From Ovis canadensis (lineage: Eukaryota; Chordata; Mammalia; Artiodactyla; Bovidae): 64,000 bases of DNA. The stretch is taken from NCBI RefSeq assembly GCF_042477335.2, contig NC_091263.1:66644501-66708500 (forward strand), written 5' to 3'. The notes below the pieces were generated by a model, which had not been told where the DNA came from, did not search any database, and saw only the letters and a program-made list of their open reading frames with translations. The translations under genes and the position numbers were made by a program. Numbering within the stretch: position 1 is the first letter of the stretch; the number at the start of each line of letters is the position of its first letter. Positions 58,332-64,000 of the stretch are shown piece after piece.

Positions 58332-59956
58332 CATCAACTCTTAAAACACCCAGGGGGCCAGGGGGAGAGGCTGGGGTTCCATTCTGTCAAGTGAGGCCCT
58401 ACCTCTGCATCCTGATTACTCTTCTGAAATTAAGAAGCAAGAATGAAAAGCCTCCATAATAAAATGGGAAGATTTGAAATCAAAATGTTAGTACAGGTCC
58501 TGATCTTAGCAGTTTATTAGCATGATCTCAATGTCCATTTGCAAGCATGTAAAGTGACCAGTACAACAGTAGTAGTATGGTTGTGAAGAGTAAGACTAAT
58601 TAGAGCACTTGGAAAACTAAGACCTCAGGAAAATGTTAATGGTTACTCCTGAGGACTTAAAGCCAGGAACTGTGCCACTTCCTGTTCAGACTGAAATATG
58701 CCCTAGCCACAGCAACAGGAGCAGCTTTGCCCTGGAGAGCAGCCCCCTGGCTTTGTCAGGGGCCTTCTATGCACAGAGTGGCAGGCTGTATCCATGGCAA
58801 TGGGCCTCGTGCCTTCCTTGGTTCCGCCAAACCCAATGGGAACTTCAGAGGCATGCAGAAGCCATAGCCTCAAACATTCCTGATGCCCAAATCCAGGAGA
58901 CTTGAATGTGGGGACATGGAGTGTAAGCTCTAGACAGTAGTCTATTTACCTTTCTTTCACTCTCCAACTTCTACATATTCTCGCTTCTCTTTTTTAGCCT
59001 ACCCTCACACTGTGCCCAGAAAAAAATAACTACATTCATATGACACTCTATGGGTTATTGGTCACTGCCTTGATGAGTTTCTGGCTTATGGAGGTTATCA
59101 CCTAACCAGGTGTGCTGTGCTTAGGTCTGAAATTGCTGGTGAGATCTGGAGAGGATCAGAATGAAACTGACAATAGTTGATAAAAAATCCCCAAATGAAG
59201 AAAGTAGTAATAGAATGTTCATTCCAGAGAAGTGAGGAAGGTCACTGAGGAAGGAGATATTTCATATTTTATACCATATGCTTGTTTTACATAAATCAAA
59301 AATTGAATTTAAAAGGATATATTTAAGTGTTAACAGAATATATGACAGGAAATATAAACTGGGGTAGGTAGAGCTTTAACAGAGGGGTGTGGAAAGAGCC
59401 CCCACCGAGACCTTTCTTGTGAAAAACACAGGAGTAATTGTCATGCTCTAGGCACCAAAGGACCCATGTATGAGGTCTCCTTCCCACAGACTGGCCTCAG
59501 GAAGGAGGAGGTGGGCATGTCCACCAAGATCCTCCACCTTGACAACCCTACTCAAGACTCGAGACACACAGAAAGCAACACACAAGGCCTTGAATGTAAG
59601 GCCAAAAAAAAAAAAAAAAGATGCAGAGAAAAGCTACAGGAAATAAGGGGTGGTGTTGGCAGGTCCATTAGTACCTTTCTGGCTACAGGCAAGTGCAAAC
59701 CTCTGCCTGGCCTTCTGCTCAGAGAAAGTTGTATTTCAAACTGGTATATACTGTCCCCAGAGGCAATATGAAGCCATGAAAAGAGCTTTAGCACATCAGC
59801 CCCTTCTAGACCCACAGTCCTATGGTGGGACTAAGATGGTTGCCATCTGTTCATTTATGCCTCCTACCCTCCTTAAGCAGCTGCACCTGTTGCCCGTGCA
59901 AGTGTCTTGCAGTCTAGTAGGGAATTATTGGAGACAGACAATGAGATCAGGGCAAA

Positions 59957-60168
59957 GTGAGTGAGTGAAGTCACTCAGTCACGTCCGACTCTTTGCGACC
60001 CTGTGGACTGTAGCCCACGAGGCTCCTCCATCCATGGGATTCTCCAGACAAGAATACTGGAGTGGGTTGCCATTTCCTTCTCCAGGGATCTTCCCGACCC
60101 AGGGATCGAACCCAGGCCTCCTGCATTGCAGGCAGATGCTTTAACCTCTGAGCCACCAGGGAAGCCCC
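59957..60168 (-). mobile_element. Bov-tA SINE with 11-bp target duplication
   Basis: A complete minus-strand copy flanked by atcagggcaaa at 59946-59956 and 60169-60179. Confidence 0.93.
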
Positions 60169-60660
60169 ATCAGGGCAAAAGTATCTAACTACTTGAGTCA
60201 GGCAGAAGGCTTCCTGGATGGGAAGGTTATGGGAACTGACATTTCTGGATTAAAGGATTTGCCAGGTAGATGGTGAGAGGAGGGACCAACCAGGAAGAGC
60301 AAGTAGATCTAGTTCCAGTGAAAGAAACAGGCTTTGAATCAAGGCAACCCCATCCAGAGACATGTACTAGTGACAGTTCTTAGTCAGTTATGTGGGTCCC
60401 AAGTGACAGAAATGGGAGTGTCTCAGAGTGCCCACATCTCTGGCAGTGACCTTGAATATCATCATTAGGGTTAATAGATCAAAAGGCAGACAGTCGGTTT
60501 GGTGGACAAAGTAGGTGACTAGGCTGCGATTCCTACCACCAAGCAGGGATCTGGAGATGAGTGGCTCTGTACCGTAGAGTGGCCTTAGGACGGGACCCAC
60601 AGACTGTAACACCTGGCCTGGCATAGGCTGTTTCCCTAGACTCTGATCTAGTCTCTTAGG

Positions 60661-60968
60661 GATAGGTAGCTCAGCTGGTAAAGAATCTGCCTGCGATGCA
60701 GGAGACCCCGGTTCGATGATTTCTGAGTCGGGGAGATCCCCTGGAGAAGGGATAGGCTACCCACTCCAGTCTTCCTGGGCTTCCCTGGTGGCTCATTTAG
60801 TGAAGAATCCGCCTGCAATGCGGGATCGATCCCTGGGTTGGGAAGATCCCCTAGAGGAGGACATGGCAAACCCACTACAGTATTCTTGCCCAAAGAATCT
60901 CCATGGAGAGGAGCCTGGCAGGCTACAGTCCACTGGGGTTGCAAAGAGTCGGACGCGACTGAGCGACG
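60661..60968 (+). mobile_element. Bov-tA SINE dimer
   Basis: The first unit lacks its extreme 5' end and stops after 'cccactccagtcttcctggg'. A second complete unit follows to 'gcgactgagcgac'. It lies ~0.9 kb upstream of the CSPG5 start, at the edge of the CpG island. Confidence 0.9.
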
Positions 60969-61780
60969 AAGCGCCGGGATTACCCACCAACCTGAGCTTT
61001 GGTGGCCCGGGAAGAATGGGGGGCGATGTATCTTGGAGGGGGACCAAGGAACCGGGATTACAGGCCGCACCCTAGGCTGCCTTGAGGAGGGAAATACTTG
61101 CCCCCTGCCCCCAGGATGCTTCTGGCGGGCCTGGCTGTGCGAGGTCTGGGGCTTTGGCTGCAGACGGATTAGGTCTGATCCGATTAGAGCCTGGGAGGTC
61201 CACTTCGCCCCCTTGCCTGGCACTGTCAGCGCCCTCCCCGCCCTCGTGGGGTCTCGGGGATCTCCTGGAGACCCTTCGCCCTGAACACCGGGTTGGTGCA
61301 GAAATCCGAGAAGCTCCGTGTGCCCTGGGTTCGGCTCACTGGCACAGCGCGGGCTGGGGCTTCCGCCCCCTGCGGCCCTTCCGAGCCCCGCCCCGAGCCT
61401 GCGGGTGTCTGGGCGCCCCTCTCTGTGCTCGCCGCTTGGCGGGTGGGTTCCCCGCTGTTGGAGGGCCCGTGCCAGCCCCTCCACTGGGAGGGCAGGACCA
61501 CGGCCCCGCCCCGCAGGTCTCCCGCCAGTGCACCTGGCGGCTAATGCCACGAGCGGCACTGTGCGCCTGTCCGCGCGATGCCCCGCGTCCGTTTGTCTCC
61601 GCGTGCAGAGCCGGGGGTCTGTCTGTCCCTACCGCAGGAGGACTGAGCAGGGCCGGCGTCAGAGCTACGTGCGGCGGGGCGGGCGCGGCGGGCGGGGTGG
61701 GGGCGGCGCTGAGCGCGGCAGCGGCGGCGCGGGAGGCGGGGAGGCGCGGCGCGCCGGGGACAGCGGCGGACGGCGGCGGC

Positions 61781-61813
61781 ATGCGGCTTCTCCCTTTGCC
61801 CATCGTGGGCTGA
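61781..61813 (+). CDS. Possible upstream ORF in the CSPG5 leader (10 codons)
   Basis: An ATG at 61781, in a fair context (G at -3), opens a 10-codon frame MRLLPLPIVG ending in TGA at 61811-61813, 93 bases before the CSPG5 ATG. No other ATG lies between them. If transcription starts upstream of 61781, scanning ribosomes would meet it first. Its out-of-leader status cannot be excluded. Confidence 0.45.
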   Translation: MRLLPLPIVG

Positions 61814-61906
61814 GACGGCCGCAGCACGGGCGGGAGGCGCGGCGGCCGGTGAGCCGAGGGCGCAGCCAGCCGGGCAGACCGCGGACAGCGGTCGGGGCGC
61901 CGCGCC

Positions 61907-62003
61907 ATGGGCCGAGCCGAGGGCGGGGGCCCGGGCCGGGGGCCACCGCCGCTGCTGCTGCTTCTGGGGGTTACGCTGGTGCTCGCTTCTGGGGCCGCGC
62001 CGG
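61907..62003 (+). CDS. CSPG5: CSPG5 exon 1 (start codon and signal peptide)
   Basis: CSPG5 (neuroglycan C) is a brain-enriched type I membrane chondroitin sulfate proteoglycan with an EGF-like domain. Exon 1 encodes 32 residues, MGRAEGGGPGRGPPPLLLLL followed by GVTLVLASGAAP, plus one base of the next codon, ending at CCGG|GTAGGT. The Leu-rich core and small residues before the end make a clear secretory signal peptide. The ATG lies in a strong initiation context (G at -3, G at +4) inside the CpG island and matches the human N-terminus. Exon 2 begins at 62676; joining gives a Val codon (g|tg). Confidence 0.95.
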
Positions 62004-62675
62004 GTAGGTACCGACCGCTACCGGGACCCCAGCGGCTCTGGCGCCCCACCTTGGGCCAGGGTCCCGTTGGCTTCGGGTGCAAGAGGTGTCCGCGAGCTCT
62101 GCCAAGGGGGCGGGGCAGCGGCTTGCCCGCAGCTCGGGCGGGGGAAGGGGCGCACGAGGAGATGCGGGGACTTGCTGGAGGCGACACGGCGGCCGCCACC
62201 CGAGTGTGGAGACAGAGGTGTTGGCTGGGGGTGGGCCTGTTGGGGCGGGGCCTGAGGGTGAGATTTCGGGGCGGGACCTGGAGGTGATGGCGGGGCAGGG
62301 GAATGCGAGTTCGGGGCGGAGCCCTAAGGGTGAGACTTTGGGGCGGGGCCTGGTGTGTAATGGAGCCCCGAAGGTAAGACTTTGCCAGGAGCTAGAACTG
62401 AGGGCCGCCCGGGTTAGAGCGCGGGTGATGTCGGGGGCGGGGCCTTTCGCTTGGGGGCAGGGCCTAAGCGAGGATAACGTTTGGTCGGGTGCGTTCTCGG
62501 GCTTGTGGGGCGGGCTCGGGGCGGGGCGTAATGATGGGGCGTGGCCTTGGGAGAGCTTGGCGCTGAGGCTTAAGGTTGGCGGGGGTCTGAGAGAGCAGCC
62601 GCGGCGGGGGCGGGGCGCTGCCCCAGCTCTAACGCGCGCGCGGTCGCTGACGCCCCGCCCCTCTCCCTCCCACAG
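62004..62675 (+). other. CSPG5: CSPG5 intron 1, GC-rich
   Basis: A 672-bp intron with GTAGGT donor and CCCTCCCACAG acceptor. It is mostly very GC-rich and includes a stretch of repeated GC-box-like units (62240-62550). Frames that read through it, such as 62077-62682, are consequences of low stop frequency in GC-rich DNA. Confidence 0.9.
62240..62550 (+). repeat. Degenerate array of GC-box units in CSPG5 intron 1
   Basis: The motif GGGGCGGGGCCT and near variants recurs at ~62242, 62268, 62312, 62340, 62434, 62507 and 62520, several times followed by a 'gagggtgaga(t/c)tt'-like half. It reads as an eroded minisatellite whose core is an Sp/KLF-type GC box. The runs of G also fit G-quadruplex patterns. 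Confidence 0.7.
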
Positions 62676-63783
62676 TGCCTGAGGCGGGCAGCGCCGTCGA
62701 GGCAGACACGCCTGTGAAGAGCGTCCCGGCGTGGGAGCCGCGTGCTAACGACACGCGGGAGAAGGCCGGCCCACCAGCAGCTGGGAAAGATGAGACTTCT
62801 CGGACTGCGCCCGGCGGAGAGCAGGCCTTGGTGGGCCCTGGGGTCGGGGCTGAGGAGGCGCTGGAGGCGTCGGCGGCGGTGACAGGCACAGCCTGGCTGG
62901 AGGCCGAGAGCCCAGGCCTGGGCGGAGTGACCGCAGAGGCGGGCAGCGGCGACACCCAGGCCCTTCCAGCCACGCTTCCGACTCCCGACGAGGCCCTTGG
63001 GCCGTCCTCGACGTCCGCAGCCACCTTCGAGGCTACGGAAGCCAGTGAACCACCCTCCCCCACCCCTGGCGACAAGCCAAGCCCAGGCCCTGAACTCCCC
63101 AAGGAGAGCCCCATGGAGGTTTGGCTGAACCTGGGAGGCAGCACACCTGACCCTCACGGGCCGGAGCCCACGTACCCCTTTCAGGGCACACTGGAGCCCC
63201 ACCCAGCATCAGATATAATTGACATCGACTACTTCGAAGGATTGGATGGTGAGGGCCGTGGCGCCGACCTGGGGAGCTTCCCTGGGTCGCCAGGTACCTC
63301 AGAGCACCACCCTGATCCCGGGGGAGAGACCCCTTCCTGGAGCCTGCTTGACTTATACGATGACTTCACTCCCTTTGATGAGTCTGATTTCTACCCTACT
63401 ACATCCTTCTATGATGACTTGGATGAAGAGGAGGAAGAAGAGGAGGACAAGGATGCAGTGGGAGGTGGAGACCTGGAAGATGAAAATGACCTAGTGCCCA
63501 CTGAGAAGCCTGGTCTGGGGCCCGGGACAGGCCAGCCCACCAGTCGGTGGCACGCTGTCCCTCCACAGCATACTCTGGGCATGGTCCCGGGCAGCAGCAT
63601 TGCCCTCAGGCCCCGCCCAGGAGAGCCAGGCAGGGACCTGGCCCCTAGCGAGAATGGCACTGTGTGCCGCAGTGGCTTTGTGAGACATAACGGCTCCTGC
63701 CGGTCAGTGTGCGACCTCTTCCCAAGTTACTGTCACAATGGCGGCCAGTGCTACCTGGTGGAGAACATTGGGGCCTTCTGCAG
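62676..63783 (+). CDS. CSPG5: CSPG5 exon 2 (ectodomain, acidic region, start of EGF domain)
   Basis: This 1108-bp exon encodes residues 33-401 and two bases of Arg402, ending at TGCAG|GTAAGG. In order: N-terminal Ser/Thr/Pro/Glu-rich chondroitin-sulfate region with an N-glycosylation sequon (NDT at 57) and an SGD at Ser123 in EAGSGD, the position reported as the glycosaminoglycan attachment site; a mucin-like Pro region; the conserved IIDIDYFEGLDGEG block; a very acidic cluster at 279-306 (DDLDEEEEEEEDKD); and the EGF-like domain start with cysteines at 363, 374, 378, 385, 391 and 401. Length and order match human neuroglycan C. The remaining EGF half, transmembrane segment and cytoplasmic tail are beyond the window. 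Confidence 0.97.
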
Positions 63784-64000
63784 GTAAGGATGTGGCAGGC
63801 AGGTGTCCAGGGAATTGTCAGGAGAACTCCTGAAGGGGGCATGGGAGGCTGCCTCAGCAGAGAGGGGGATGTGACAGGTTCCCAGAACTTGTGTGTTTAT
63901 GGGTCAAGAGATGGTCCCAGTAAATATTCTACAGACTAACAGCTTAAATGTACTTCCTGTGAGCTCATCACTAGGAGAGTTTCCTCAGAAGTAAGATTGT
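63784..64000 (+). other. CSPG5: CSPG5 intron 2, beginning only
   Basis: The intron starts with the GTAAGG donor and runs off the right edge. Nothing else is recognisable in the 217 bases seen. Confidence 0.9.

Larger units (their letters stand above)
55776..61780. other. Intergenic spacer between SMARCC1 and CSPG5
   Basis: About 6 kb between the SMARCC1 cleavage site and the CSPG5 5' leader. It holds a MER5A-like transposon (56567-56765), a 25-bp tandem duplication (57836-57885), a CHR SINE (58181-58331), Bov-tA copies (59957-60168, 60661-60968), and from ~61130 rising CpG content. Open frames up to ~300 codons at 60648-61559 are CpG-island and SINE artefacts. Confidence 0.75.
61300..62700 (+). 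promoter_or_regulatory. CSPG5: CpG island and TATA-less CSPG5 promoter region
   Basis: CpG frequency and GC content are far above the rest of the window from ~61300 through exon 1 and intron 1. GC boxes (GGGCGG or complement) cluster at 61677-61706 just upstream of the probable leader, and no TATA box is evident, typical of CpG-island promoters. The transcription start cannot be fixed from sequence alone; it is expected within ~200 bp upstream of the ATG. Confidence 0.75.

Noticed and set aside
60648..62199. Long frames (243-303 codons) on both strands in the CpG island
   Set aside because: They run through SINE sequence and GC-rich promoter DNA with few stops and match no protein I know; composition is Arg/Pro/Ala/Gly as expected by chance.
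62570..63202. Minus-strand frames of 171-210 codons across CSPG5 exon 2
   Set aside because: Antisense shadows in GC-rich DNA; the sense frame is a recognisable proteoglycan ectodomain.

Overview
The window is vertebrate nuclear DNA from a ruminant, most likely a bovid. The evidence is many Bov-tA/Bov-A SINEs (tRNA-Glu head plus BovB-like tail), several 3'-truncated BovB (RTE-type) LINE copies in both orientations, and older CHR SINEs, L1 and MIR fragments. Which bovid cannot be settled by eye. No prokaryotic genes, CRISPR arrays, tRNA genes or rRNA genes were seen. Most open frames are chance frames or lie inside retroelements; the real coding sequence is split into short exons.

Two protein-coding genes are present, both on the + strand. 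(1) SMARCC1 (BAF155, a core scaffold subunit of BAF/SWI-SNF chromatin remodelling complexes) runs from beyond the left edge to a poly(A) signal at 55749. Seven exons can be placed to the base: 16699-16754, 18843-18957, 19616-19770, 24888-25022, 35884-36145, 50589-50765 and 53317-53414 plus 3' UTR. They join in frame and encode the C-terminal ~332 residues (human-equivalent 774-1105): an acidic linker, the helical coiled-coil segment, and the Gln/Met/Pro/Gly-rich tail. (2) CSPG5 (neuroglycan C, a neural chondroitin sulfate proteoglycan with an EGF-like domain) starts at 61907 in a CpG island. Exon 1 (signal peptide) and the large exon 2 (ectodomain into the EGF domain) are present; the rest lies beyond the right edge.

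Layout: 1-16698 SMARCC1 intron, packed with L1, BovB, CHR and Bov-tA copies; 16699-25022 four exons; 25023-35883 a repeat-rich intron with a processed retrocopy and one arm of a large inverted repeat; 35884-36145 exon; 36146-50588 a large intron with the other arm and a nested BovB insertion; 50589-55775 the last two exons and 3' UTR; 55776-61780 intergenic spacer; 61300-62700 CpG island with the CSPG5 promoter, exon 1 and a GC-box-rich intron 1; 62676-64000 CSPG5 exon 2 and the start of intron 2.

The two genes are neighbours in the same orientation, as they are in human; nothing indicates a shared function. No undescribed biological system was found. The most interesting structures are a ~0.5-0.6 kb inverted repeat placed in the two introns flanking one SMARCC1 exon, an apparent inverted template-switch patch inside one arm, a processed retrocopy with an unusually long 38-bp target duplication, a nested BovB-in-BovB insertion with a long open reverse-transcriptase frame, and a short upstream ORF plus an intronic GC-box array at CSPG5.
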